Origin: Ancistrus triradiatus
Taxonomy: Eukaryota > Chordata > Actinopteri > Siluriformes > Loricariidae
Assembly (NCBI GenBank): GCA_025084515.1
Contig: JAJAGP010000558.1
Coordinates: forward strand, 290,078-354,077
DNA length: 64,000 bases
Direction of reading: 5' to 3'
Shown piece by piece: positions 1-9,790 of this stretch (position 1 is the stretch's first letter; each line of letters begins with the position of its first letter). The position numbers and the translations under genes are program-made. The notes beneath the pieces were generated by a model. The model searched no databases. It had not been told where the DNA came from and saw only the letters and a list, made by a program, of their open reading frames with translations.

Positions 1-1052
1 ATTTCAGTCCTAACCTCTGATTGGCTGTGTGTGTCTTAAGAAAAAGGCATGGACGCCCTGGAAAACGATGACGTATTGAAGGCAGCATATGTTGCTCGAA
101 AATGTGCAGTTGTAATTCTGCAGTTAATGTGCCATCCAGAGAAAGTGAAATGACCTTTTGCCAATGATACTGGCCCAACCCCATGACCATGACAGAGCCT
201 GGTTTTTTGGACTTGTAGCTGATTAAAGTTGGATGGTCTATTTTTCTTCTGTGATTTTGAGCAAAAGATGCATTTCTTCCTTAAAACGATCTAGGAAACA
301 GCTTGGGTCTGACACAATCATGTTTCTACTGTGTGATGGCCATCCTAGATTTCACCGGCCCGGTAAGTTGATGTCGCTGTTGGATATGGCTAAACAAAGG
401 CTTATTTTTTGAACAGGAACCATTTAAGAGGCATTGTGTGAATGTAATTTGCATTGTTAGTGCTTGATAGGTTGCCAAATTAGGTCCCTTGCTCATGGGG
501 ATCTAGCAAGCTATGACGAATGACAGTTCTTGATGCAAGTGGCCGTCTGAGGGATCAGGTTTAGCTTGGGCCTTGCAATTTATGACTGAACATGAAAATT
601 CCTCAAGATTACTTGGAAGTTTATATTATGCACTATAGAGGAAGAAATATGTAAACCCCTTCCAATATTTCAATTATTGCCTCACGCATTTGTTGAAAAA
701 CTGGAGATCCTCTGCCCATCTTTGTTCCTCAAAGCCTTTCATAGATACTGTTTTTGTTTTCATGATTATAATCACCTGTTTGCATCACAGAATCAATACA
801 TTTCTCCATCTTTCCAACTTCTTTTAGTGTTGCAGGCCTGACATGCCATTAGTTATGACTATTAACAAGCATGAGGTTGACCAGAAAAAAAAACATGCAC
901 TATATTGGGTTCATACTGTCTGCAATGAAATAAAAGTCAATGTAAGGAAGTTTTTTTTTCCATCTTCATACAGATTTGGGGCTGTAAATCTTTAGAAAGC
1001 TAATGTGCAATAGGATACTACACAACCTAAGAGTGAGGTAAGAACAGTTAAC
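1..1052 (-). other. ca6: ca6 intron 2 (partial), no coding signal
   Basis: This stretch lies downstream of the ca6 exon-2 donor on the minus strand, so it should be intron. I looked for the next alpha-carbonic-anhydrase exon, which would carry the zinc-binding HFHWG-type motif, and did not find it; the remaining exons must lie beyond the left edge. No recognisable transposon end or microsatellite was seen. Confidence 0.55.
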
Positions 1053-1232
1053 CTGAGTGTCCATTGTTGATCATGAGGAAGTTCCCGCTCTTCTCTCCGT
1101 AACCGGTAAGCTCGAGCTGCAGCATGCGCGGATTGAAGCGCACTTGGCGCCGCTGGATGTCGATGGGGGACTGTTTCCTACCACCACACTCATGATACTC
1201 ATCTGCCCAGTGCTTCTGATCCAATGATCCCG
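1053..1232 (-). CDS. ca6: Carbonic anhydrase VI, exon 2 (partial gene)
   Basis: This exon encodes the N-terminal part of an alpha-carbonic anhydrase, the zinc enzyme that interconverts CO2 and bicarbonate. The translation runs GSLDQKHWADEYHECGG, then the family signature QSPIDIQRR, and ends NNGHS just before the donor. The cysteine in ECGG is the one that forms a disulfide in secreted and membrane-bound family members. The exon is 180 nt, flanked by an acceptor AG at 1233-1234 and a GT donor at 1051-1052. The three zinc-binding histidines lie in later exons outside the window. The assignment to CA6, the secreted isozyme, rests on position next to eno1 in the same relative orientation as in mammals; another extracellular isozyme cannot be excluded from this exon alone. 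Confidence 0.85.
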
Positions 1233-1455
1233 CTGCCAAAGTCATAGATGCTTATTAGAACACTGAATTAATAACAGCACTAAATGCGCATAGGGCCATG
1301 TAAGTCTAACAGCATAACATTTCACTCTGGTCTAGGTTATGTAACAGCATGGTCAGAAAGCAAAGGGACAGGACAGCTGCATGGGACAGTAAGAACAGAA
1401 ATAATAATAACCAAAGGCATTGTAGAAGTATATTAACCAAAGTGACCATACTTGC

Positions 1456-1536
1456 CTGTATATGACCCAATGTGACCCAGCTCCGGCCAGCCGCAAATCA
1501 CCAGAAAGTGCGTGATGAGCGCAACGAACAGCTCAT
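1456..1536 (-). CDS. ca6: Carbonic anhydrase VI, exon 1 with signal peptide
   Basis: Minus-strand frame reading ELFVALITHFLVICGWPEL then GHIGSYT is a typical hydrophobic signal-peptide core. It joins exon 2 across a phase-1 boundary to give SYTAGSLDQKHW, which lines up well with the start of mature CA6 proteins. The donor is GC (CAG then GCAAGT, intron from 1455 to 1233, 223 nt), so this is a GC-AG intron. The nearest upstream ATG, at 1536-1534, is one base out of frame with the signal peptide: the sequence is ATGAGCTG where ATG followed by GAGCTG would be expected. A lost G (sequencing error or real mutation) or an unseen upstream exon would explain it. An A/T-rich TATA-like stretch sits at 1591-1600, about 55 nt upstream of that ATG. 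Confidence 0.65.
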
Positions 1537-2334
1537 TGCCAATGTGGGTTTCAGTGAGTGTGTTTGGAAGAGATGTGAAGGTCGGAACTCGAATATAAAT
1601 GCGCTCAGTGATGACAACAGGGAGGCGGGTTTAAACACGCTGCGACAACCGCGACCAACATGCGCTTCTCTAAAACGGTTGCCACAGTTGCCAAGTCCGC
1701 ATATTATAAGCCAAGTAAGGCTCCACTTTTCTGTAAAGTCGCTTTACAGATATTGGTATAGTCTGGCTTGCGGTTTTTTTTTTGAGCTTGGTTAAAGTGT
1801 AGTTGCTTATTTGGGCTTGCTCCCTAATCCGCCTCTCTCCAACCTACAGCTTACCTGTCTAATGAAGGAATTGCTAGTTGTCCTTGGTTTGCATAATTCG
1901 TCCACCTCCCCATCAGAATATTTGCGCAAAGATGGTCCATCCATTACTCTTTTTCATTTAACGGCAGAACAGAGAATGTGATACTAAGAAGGGAAAGTTA
2001 AAAGGTATTAATTAATTGGTGTGGTGTGGGTGTGTGGTGTGTGTGTGTGGCAGAGAAAGAGGAAACTGATGGACAATGAGACAAGGAGGACAAGAGAAAA
2101 GTGTTTTTTTTCCCAAAATATTGAGATGGTCAATCAAAGGCCCACTGGGCTACGCTGATAGAATTAGGGCAGTTCGTTATAGCAACATCTTTCTTCATTT
2201 TCTTCTATTCATTTATTCATCCTCAATCCTTTGTTGGCCCGTTGTTTTGTTCAATTTGTCTTTAGAGATTAAAAGGAAAAATGACTGTTCCCTCTACTTT
2301 GTGATGGACCATTAGTCAGATTTTTTGGTCTATC
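1537..2334. other. ca6 upstream flank, no gene seen
   Basis: This is the 5' flank of ca6. It holds a TATA-like motif (1591-1600) and a GT-rich run around 2017-2050. Open frames here are short and resemble no family I know. Confidence 0.4.
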
Positions 2335-2690
2335 TTGTATAATAGCATCACGACTTGCTTCAGATTTCAGCTGCACATCCACAATGTAAAGCTACCGGTT
2401 CCACCACAGCCTAAAAGTGCTCTACGGATTGAGTTGAGATCTGGTGACTGTTGGAGGCCGATACAGTGTACTCACCTGTCATGTTCAGAAACAGTTTAAG
2501 ATGACTTTGAGCTTTGTGACATGATACGTTATACGGGTGGTGGTGGAAGTAGCCATTTGGAGACGGGTAGGTACACTGTGGGCATAAAGAGGTGGACATG
2601 TAAATAATCCGCACAATTTCAGATAGGCTGTGGAGAAAAATATTAATAAGGCAGGCTGGATTCCATGCACTTTCATGTTGTTTACGTCAA
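2335..2690 (-). mobile_element. Tc1-B transposon relic (fragment)
   Basis: A diverged fragment of a Tc1-like transposon that also occurs at 8720-9680 and 15253-16110. Shared landmarks are the stretch around GAGATCTGGTGACTGT (2437-2452), the CTCACCTGTCATGTTCAG block, and the TTCATGTTGTTTACG block at its right. Read on the minus strand these encode the C-terminal transposase region around the final acidic residue of the DDE triad. Frames are broken and no terminal repeats remain. Confidence 0.7.
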
Positions 2691-3273
2691 ATTCTGGTCC
2701 TACAATCCAAGTGCCTCAGTGTAAGTGTATGTTGATGACCAAATGACAAAAGTAGTGAAGCAACGTAGGAGTTACTGAATATGTGTAACAAGAGGTTATC
2801 GATATGTCTAACAATGATGCTACCTACTCTAAATATTTTTGTTACTATCAGAAGAAGGAGAGATGGTGGAGACAGAGAGGGAGGAGTACCCATTTGATTT
2901 AACTATGTGTAACTGGATAAAGTTAGGGACAGTGGTATGTTGAGTCTGACTGATTTTTTGCTAATATGAGTGGGCATTCAGCTTATACTGAAAATGTGGC
3001 CGATAAGAACGCTTAAATTAGGTCTGAAAATTAAATCATTAGAAAATTACACGGACAGTGAATTTGCATTGCGCGTCATTTTAGGTTAGGATTTTTTGCT
3101 GACAAGCTTTGCTGCACACAAAAGGTCTAGGAAAACTAGTGTTGTACCAAATTGCCTGAATACAAATTTACCTCTACAAAAATGTCCTCAAGACCCCCTA
3201 TAGAGGAGGTCAGGCATAGGCCCCAGTGTCGTTACGTTTTAGTTAACAAGTGCATTGCACTACTGCCACATTA
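2691..3273. other. Intergenic, nothing recognised
   Basis: AT-rich sequence between two transposon relics. I see no coding motif, RNA gene or element end. Confidence 0.4.
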
Positions 3274-4848
3274 CTGTGGTGCTTGAAAGTTTATGAACCC
3301 AATAAAAATGTTTTTTAATTACTGGTCATTTATTTATTAGGGAAAAATCCAATTTACATATTAGTGTGTGACAAAAGTATGTGAACTCTAGATTAGCAGT
3401 TAATTGAAGGTGAAATTCGATCAGTGTTTCAATCAATGGGATGGACAATCAGTGTGAGTGGGGCTCTTTGAGTGGGCACCTGTTTTATTAAAGACAGGGA
3501 TCTATCAAGTCCTGATCTTCCAACACCCCACGTTTGTTGGAAGTGTATCATGGCAGGACAAAAGGGTTTCTGAGGACCCTCACTAAAAAGAGTTGTTGAT
3601 GGCTCATTCAGGGCTAAAAAAAGGTTACAAAAACCATCTCTAAAGAGTTTGGACTCCACCAATCCACAGTCGACAGATTTGTACAAATGGGAGGAAAGTC
3701 AAGACCACTGGTACCCTCCCCAGGAAGTGGTCGACCAACAAAGTTCATACACGAAAAAAGGCGTTTGTAATTAATTATCGAGGTCATAAAGTACTCAGAT
3801 AACTTCTAAGTAATGACGGCCTCCTCTCACATTGGCCTAATGTTCATGTTCATGAGTCCACCATCAGGAAGAACCACAACAACAATGGTGTGGCATGGCA
3901 GGGTTGCAAGGATGCAGGTTCCAAAAAGGAACCATTGCTGTCGTCTGCAGTTTGATAATTAAGATACTGGGACAAGCCCGAAAGGCAGTGAGTGAAGAGT
4001 CAAGAGTTGTGGACAGATGAGGACCAAAAATAGATGAGACCAAAAATTTTTGGTTTAAATTTAAAAGAAAAAGCGTTATGTTTGGCGGAAAGGAAAACAC
4101 TGCATTTCCAGCATAAGAACCTTATCCATCTGTGAAACATGGTGGTGGTAGTATCAGGTTTGGGCCTGTTTTGCTGCATCTGGGCCAGGATGGCTTTCCA
4201 TCATTTGATGAACAATGAATCTGAATATATTAGAAAAATTCTAAAGGAAAGGAAAATGTCCATGACATCTGTCCATGAACTGAATCTCAAGAGAGGTGGG
4301 TCAGCAGCAAGACAAAGACCCTAAGCACCACAAGTCGTTCTACAAAGGAATGGTTTAAAGAAGATAAAGTTAATGTTTTGGAATGGCCAAGTCAAAGTCC
4401 TCCTCAATCCAATCGAAATGGTGGGAAGGACCTGAAGTGAGCAGTAATGTGAGGAGGAAAACCCACCAAACTTCCCAGAGCTGAAGCTGTTCTGTACGGA
4501 GGAAGGGGATAAAATTCCTCCAAGCGTGTGTGACAGGATTGATTCAACCAGGTACAGGAAAGTTTAATTGCAGTTATTGCTTGCAAAGGGGGGTCAAACC
4601 AGATCACTGAAAGCAAAAGTTCACATACTTTTCCACTCACTATTCTGTAAAATAATGGATGGATCATTTTACTCAATTAAATAAATGACCCCAAGTATAA
4701 AATGTTATTTGATTTGTTTAACGGGTTCTCTTGATCTTACTTTACTTTAGGACTTGTTGTGAAAATTATGCATGGTTTAGGTCATACTTATGCAGATATA
4801 TTAGAACAAATTCGGAAAGGGTTCACAAAAAACTTTCAAGCACCACTG
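3274..4848 (+). mobile_element. Tc1-A transposon, full length but decayed
   Basis: A complete Tc1-type element, about 1,575 bp, bounded by TA dinucleotides. The left end reads CTGTGGTGCTTGAAAG and the right end is its inverse, CTTTCAAGCACCACTG. Subterminal A/T-rich blocks are also inverted. The interior is a plus-strand transposase pseudogene. A second, minus-oriented copy lies at 13693-15250, and a fragment at 53195-53480. Confidence 0.88.
3550..4625 (+). pseudogene. Tc1-A transposase pseudogene
   Basis: The transposase begins at an ATG near 3550 and can be followed, through several frameshifts, to about 4625. Recognisable parts are the helix-turn-helix DNA-binding region (around 3600-3690: FGLHQSTV-like), the GRPTK basic linker (3727-3750), the HGGG block at 4138-4150, and the QQDxDPKH aspartate block (near 4300-4330). 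The frame is interrupted in many places, so it cannot make an active enzyme. Confidence 0.8.
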
Positions 4849-7129
4849 TAGTGGCTGATGAGGATGACTGTATGTGGTGAAGGAGTTGGTCTGTTTCTGA
4901 TAAAGTACTCTGTAAGTGTGTGATGAAAGTGCAGTTTGCCTCATCACCAACAAAATGATAAGACATTATTACTTCCAATCTAAAGAGGCATCAGAACAGG
5001 CAAATATTTCTCCTGGCACCTCTCCATTATTGCTTTAAGTCAAATCCGTTTTACGGTTGGCCAAGCATAAGTAAGAGTTTCTGCCTGTTCTTTTCGGGTA
5101 TCTCTTAGGGGAAAAAACCGACTGTATAACTTGCTGAACCCACTGTTGTTTTAAAAAAAACCCCCCCCATTGTGAATGCCTAAGGGTGTAATAAACTTCC
5201 CCATCAACTGGTTACTTGAAATGAACAGGGTTTGAAAGGTGACCAAAAGTAAGGTCTAACCCTAAATTATTCTATTCGTAGAATCACATAATAAATATTG
5301 GTAATAGCAATTATATGTTGATGAGTGAGGATTAAGAAGCACTGTTGAGCAGTGAGAGAATGCAGTGGACTACATGGATGTCATAAGCAAAGGGTAGCTA
5401 TGAGTCCTAGAGAGCATAACTGGCTCTGGTCTTTGAGTAGGGAGTAGTTTCTTTTCCCTCTTGTTCAAATTGACAAACTTGCGCACATTGTGGACTCGCG
5501 TTGTACAAAAAGGTGCAGTAAGACGCTCTTTCAGTAATGTTAACTACTGCAGTGATGTGCATGAGCTGTAGCCTTAGCCAGAAAAGTGTTGTCTTAGATA
5601 AAGAATTGCCTTCAGCCCACAAGAAAATATAGCCATTATTTACCTCAATCCACAGAGAATCAGGAAACAGGCAATATTTTGACTGTCACCATTATTGTTT
5701 TAGTCAAATCAGTTTTATGGATGCTTCAAGATAAGAAAAAAGCAGCCACTTCAGTTTCTGTTATTGTTTGGCCAGAACTGTAAACTGACTGTTGCCACTT
5801 GTTAAACCGTTTTATATTACTGCGGGAAATATCAAATGTTGTTTATTGGTACTTGGATGGGTGGGCTTAATTTCCTAGAGCTTTTAATGTCCTTGTGTAC
5901 CTTGTTATTGCTGGTTTATCCAGTTTTATAAATGAAGCTAGTGAGATCATGTGCTTTCTTGGGAATGCTACAAAGGACTGAATGTTGATAGGAACTGAAA
6001 GAGTGTTTATTCTTTTTAAGGTGGGTCACTATTTCTGTTCATAAAATGAACCTTATAAAGTTAAACCTCGAAACTTAAATAAGGGTTTTTTTTTAAATTA
6101 TTACACAGTATATTAGAGAGAGGCATGTTTCCAGACTTTAGATAAGGGAAGTAGTGTCCATCAGTAAAACATGATAAAATAACTGGAGAAATTCCTGCTT
6201 ACAGAGTTCATTTAGACATGCCACGAACCTGTCAATGCTTTTACATTGCTTTTTGTCAGTTACAATACGTTTTTGTGCCTCCAATGTATTTAAACAGATG
6301 TGTCTATTGACAAGGCAGGGACTTGCGAAAGGAAACTCTGACACATTAGAAAGAAGCAAAAGTTTGTTCAGTGAGTGCACATGCAAATATTACTTAGTGG
6401 GTGTGAAAATTTCGCAAGGTAAAACCGAACAACAAGGGCTTCAGTACATCTTGTTTTTCTCCAAATCAGATGTTGTAGAGTTTTTGTTTCATCTGTCTAA
6501 GGCACATTGTCTCAGAAGTGTTGTGGAATATTCAGGTGGTTTATGGAAGCCATGAGACATAGTCATATTTTCTTGAATAGCAGTGGTTACCTCGGTGGTG
6601 TCATTCCATTAACAACCTTACTTTTCAGTGTTTTCTCACCGAGTGCATATGAATAGAGACTATCAAGTTGTAGAGATTTCTGGAGGTATTTTGCTATGAC
6701 TCTTAAAGTCTTTTTTCACCTCCTTCAGCAGTTAATTTTGTGCTCTTGTTGTGGTCTTTGCAAGCAACACACCCAATTTTAGGGTAAGCAGCAACAGTAC
6801 TGAACAGCATATTTAATTTTGTTCAATCCTGAATTTGTAGACAGTTTGTCTTACTGTGCACTGAAGGCTTGGGTCTTTTTAAATGCTGTAGGAGATTTTT
6901 GAGCTAATACATCTGTCAAATTAGTTTTGATCAGGACATAGTTTTGTGAAGGCTTTCTTGAGAAGAACAGCATTAGCCTTTGTGTGTTTTTTGTAAAGCA
7001 AAACACCTGCGATATCATTCCTTAGAATAGCTCATTTTGGTCACATGGATAGTGCAGCAGACTACTTTGCTCCACCACCATGGAGACCCACTTTCGAACC
7101 TCTCAGAAGCATTGCAAAATAACGTGATT
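4849..7129. other. Intergenic with a local direct duplication
   Basis: No gene recognised. A stretch at 4964-5057 recurs, diverged, at 5634-5720 (both start CATTATT and share CAAATC then GTTTTA near the end). A 106-codon open frame at 6235-6555 has no recognisable motif and no coding-like composition. Confidence 0.4.
4964..5720 (+). repeat. Diverged local direct repeat (two ~90-bp copies)
   Basis: The two copies are 4964-5057 and 5634-5720. They keep the same order of short matches (CATTATT, CAGGCAA, CACC, CCATTATTG, AGTCAAATC, GTTTTA). They are about 670 bp apart. This could be an old segmental duplication or two copies of an unknown dispersed repeat. Confidence 0.5.
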
Positions 7130-7560
7130 GTTTCAGTTTGGATAATTACTTTTGAAAGGCTTTCTGCAATATTTTCCTGTACTCCAAAGCATTAATTGAC
7201 TTTTCACAGCCAAGCAGCTCACCAGTACCAGCAGCTGAAAAGGCTTCTTACACCAGGACACCTCTACCTCTGTGCTTAATGGTTGTAGAGATGTATTCAC
7301 TGTTGTATTCTTACCAGACCTATGAAGACACCTCTCTGGACCATCACCATGCAACTCAAATCAAAAGTGATTCATTAGCCCAAACAACCCTGCTGAACCA
7401 CTCTACATCAAGCTTTCCATATTGTTCCAGAAATGTAATTCTATATTTGATGTTTTCTTAGACAGCAATGGCTTTTTAACACATTATCACCTCTGCTTGA
7501 AGAAGCTCTAGGTCTTCCAAATCCTTTCTTTCTGGCAACATCAACTGTTGCTTCAAAGTG
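7130..7560 (-). mobile_element. Tc1-G transposase relic
   Basis: Minus-strand reading gives pieces typical of a Tc1 transposase catalytic core: FGRPRASS, then HGDGPERCLHRSGK, then KSINALEY-like text and KAFQSNYPN-like text, spread over several frames. It differs from the other Tc1 families in the window. No terminal repeats were found. Confidence 0.65.
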
Positions 7561-8440
7561 TTGGCCTATTACAGTATAACCTTATTATTTCACCCCCATT
7601 ATCTCGCCAATCTCTTGTCTCATCACCTGTGAAGGCAGGACAGATTTCCCTCCATGCAATGTACCTCAAAAGGCCGCCAATCTCGCCTCTCACTCTCGCC
7701 ATGCTTAAAATGTCACAAATGTCCTGCCAGTAATTAAATTCTATCCCACTAAGCCACCAAATTTCAGACCATCAGTAGGTGTCACTTTAATCCTACATTA
7801 AACTTTCAACACTGGATGATGCACAACCCCTGATGTACAGTCTGTTATCAGAGACGTTAATAATAAGGAGGGGACTGGTCACTGGTAGAAATATGAATGG
7901 GACTGTAGTACAGAATCCCTGCCCCATCATTAAAAAGAACCAATCTGTATATTAGTAAATGTGTCAGAGAGCGAGATGGCAAGCCTTGGCCCCTTTGTAG
8001 TGGCGGGATACGCATGCATGGTAGCCAGAATAAGCTTAAAATTTAGATTTTTCTGTGTTTCTGTGTTACCCAACAACGCAAGTAAGTTATATCATTTTGT
8101 CAGATTATACCAGCGATTCTAAATATGCATTTTAAACGTTAATTTCTCTTTCAGTTTTGGATATATAGGTCTCTCTCCATTCAAAGAGATAGGAGTCTGG
8201 TCTTGTATTGCTGGAAATAACTGCCTGGTGGAGTTACCAAGATTGCAGCAGTGAGAACAGACTTATCTTGTAATGGCTTTGCTGTTATTCATGGAAGACT
8301 GGACTTCATGTACTTCACATCACAGAAACAATCGTCAATCACAGATTTCTCAAATTTGCGTAAATGAATAGAAACTGTACATTTGCATTTTCATTTCACT
8401 TGATTACCTTGGGACTCACAAGACTCCATACTGGAGATTT
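7561..8440. other. Intergenic, nothing recognised
   Basis: No convincing coding or repeat signal. It has several stretches rich in TCTCGCC/CTCGCC near 7600-7700 that I cannot classify. Confidence 0.35.
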
Positions 8441-8625
8441 CTACCTGTAAATATCTGTCAATGGTTCTATGTAAAAGATTGTTTTCAGGCTTGAGATGGA
8501 TTGCCTCAGGAGTGGCAGATTACCAACTATTGACAAATCTTTTATGATACAACAAACGGACGTTTTGCAGGCAAAAGGGGATCCAACCCAGTACTGGTAA
8601 GGTGTTTCTAATAAAGTGGTGTATG
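8441..8625 (+). mobile_element. Tc1-B 3' end fragment, plus orientation
   Basis: The end of a Tc1-B transposase (GDPTQYW-like, near 8577-8600) is followed at once by the family's terminal repeat, GGTGTTTCTAATAAAGTGG (8600-8618). It lies in opposite orientation to the larger Tc1-B copy just to the right. Confidence 0.65.
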
Positions 8626-8640
8626 TGTGTGTGTGTAGCA

Positions 8641-9731
8641 GCATACAAACAAGTACAGACGCATTCTCACTCTCTCCCTCCCTGTACTGTACTGCCTTAA
8701 TTATTCACGCCATAGATTCAACAAGGAGCTGGAAACATTCCTCAAATATTTTAGTCCATGCTGACATGACAGCATCACGCAGTTGCTGCAAATTTGTCAG
8801 CTGCACATCCATGATGCGAATCTCCCATTATACCACATCCCAAAGCTGCTCTATTGGACTGAGATCTGATGACTGTGGAAGCCATTTCAATACAGTGAAC
8901 TCACTGTCATGTTCAAGAAACCAGTTTGGACCATTTGAGTTTTGTGACATGGTATGTTATCCGGCTGGAAGCATAAAGGGACAGTGGTCATAAAGGGATG
9001 AACATGGACAGCAACAATACTCAATGGTCAGCCTACAATAGGTAGGCTGTGGCACTTAAATGATGCTCAGTTGGTAATAAGGGGTCCAAAAGATCCCCCA
9101 CACCATTACACCACCTCTCCCAACCTGAACTGTTGGTTCAAGGCAGGATGAATCCATTTCATGCTTTCATGTTGTTTACGGCATATTCTGACCCTACCAT
9201 CCAAATCCGCAGCAGAAATCGAGATTCATAACACCAGGCAACGTTATGCTAATCTTCTATTGTCCAATTTTGGTGAGGTAGAAGTTGCTGCAGTAGTTGG
9301 TTCAGTAGCCTGTCTGCTTCAAGATTCGATATATTGTGCATTACAGAGGTGCTCTTTTGCATGCCTTGGTTGTAACAAGTGGTTATTTGAGTTACTGTTG
9401 CCATTCTATCAGCTCTAACCAGTATGTTCACCAGAGAACTTCTTCTCACTGGATATGTTCTCTTTTTTGGACCATTCTCTGTAAACACTAGAGATGACTG
9501 TGGGTATTTGTTTCTGAAATACTCAGACCAGCCCGTCTAGCACCAACAATCACGCCATGTCTAACTTCCTATTTTGATGCCCAGTTTGAACTTCAGCAGG
9601 CTGTCGTGACCATGTTCTCATGCCTAAATGAACTGAGTGCTGCCATGTGGCTGACTGATTAGATATTTGCAACAAGCAATGTGTCTGTAGGGAGGGAAAG
9701 GGAGAGAATGTGTCTGTACTTGTTTGCATGC
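8641..9731. repeat. 46-nt inverted repeats flanking a Tc1-B copy
   Basis: The left arm is 8641-8686 and the right arm is 9686-9731; by eye 39 of 46 positions pair. Both contain AAGTACAGAC (or its inverse) and a CTCCCTCC run. The arms are not part of the Tc1-B ends seen elsewhere, so they are either the ends of an enclosing element or a target palindrome. Confidence 0.65.
8720..9680 (-). mobile_element. Tc1-B transposon copy, nearly complete
   Basis: A minus-oriented Tc1-like element. Minus-strand translation gives KATVTQITT-type text followed by NQGMQKS (9300-9400) for the second helix-turn-helix, QNWTIED just before the first catalytic aspartate (near 9250-9270), and DVQ..NLQQLRDAVMS at the C-terminus (near 8750-8810). 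Several frameshifts are present. Related copies lie at 2335, 8441, 15253 and 47590. Confidence 0.8.
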
Positions 9732-9790
9732 TCTTTATGACTGGATGTGTACTCTACCACTGAGCCACCAGGCGGCACATGTAACAAGGA
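9732..9790 (-). repeat. tRNA-like SINE head (A-box)
   Basis: On the minus strand GTGGCTCAGTGGTAGAG (complement of 9752-9768) is a good pol III A-box of the kind found in tRNA genes and tRNA-derived SINEs. I cannot fold the stretch into a full tRNA cloverleaf, so a SINE head is more likely than a tRNA gene. Confidence 0.4.

Noticed and set aside
1591..1600. TATA box of ca6
   Set aside because: The motif is a better TATA on the plus strand than on the gene strand; kept only as a weak note in the ca6 entry.
6235..6555. 106-codon plus-strand frame
   Set aside because: No family resemblance, no splice or promoter context; consistent with chance in AT-rich DNA.
9752..9768. Possible tRNA gene on the minus strand from a clean A-box
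   Set aside because: No matching B-box at the right distance and no cloverleaf; treated as a SINE head.
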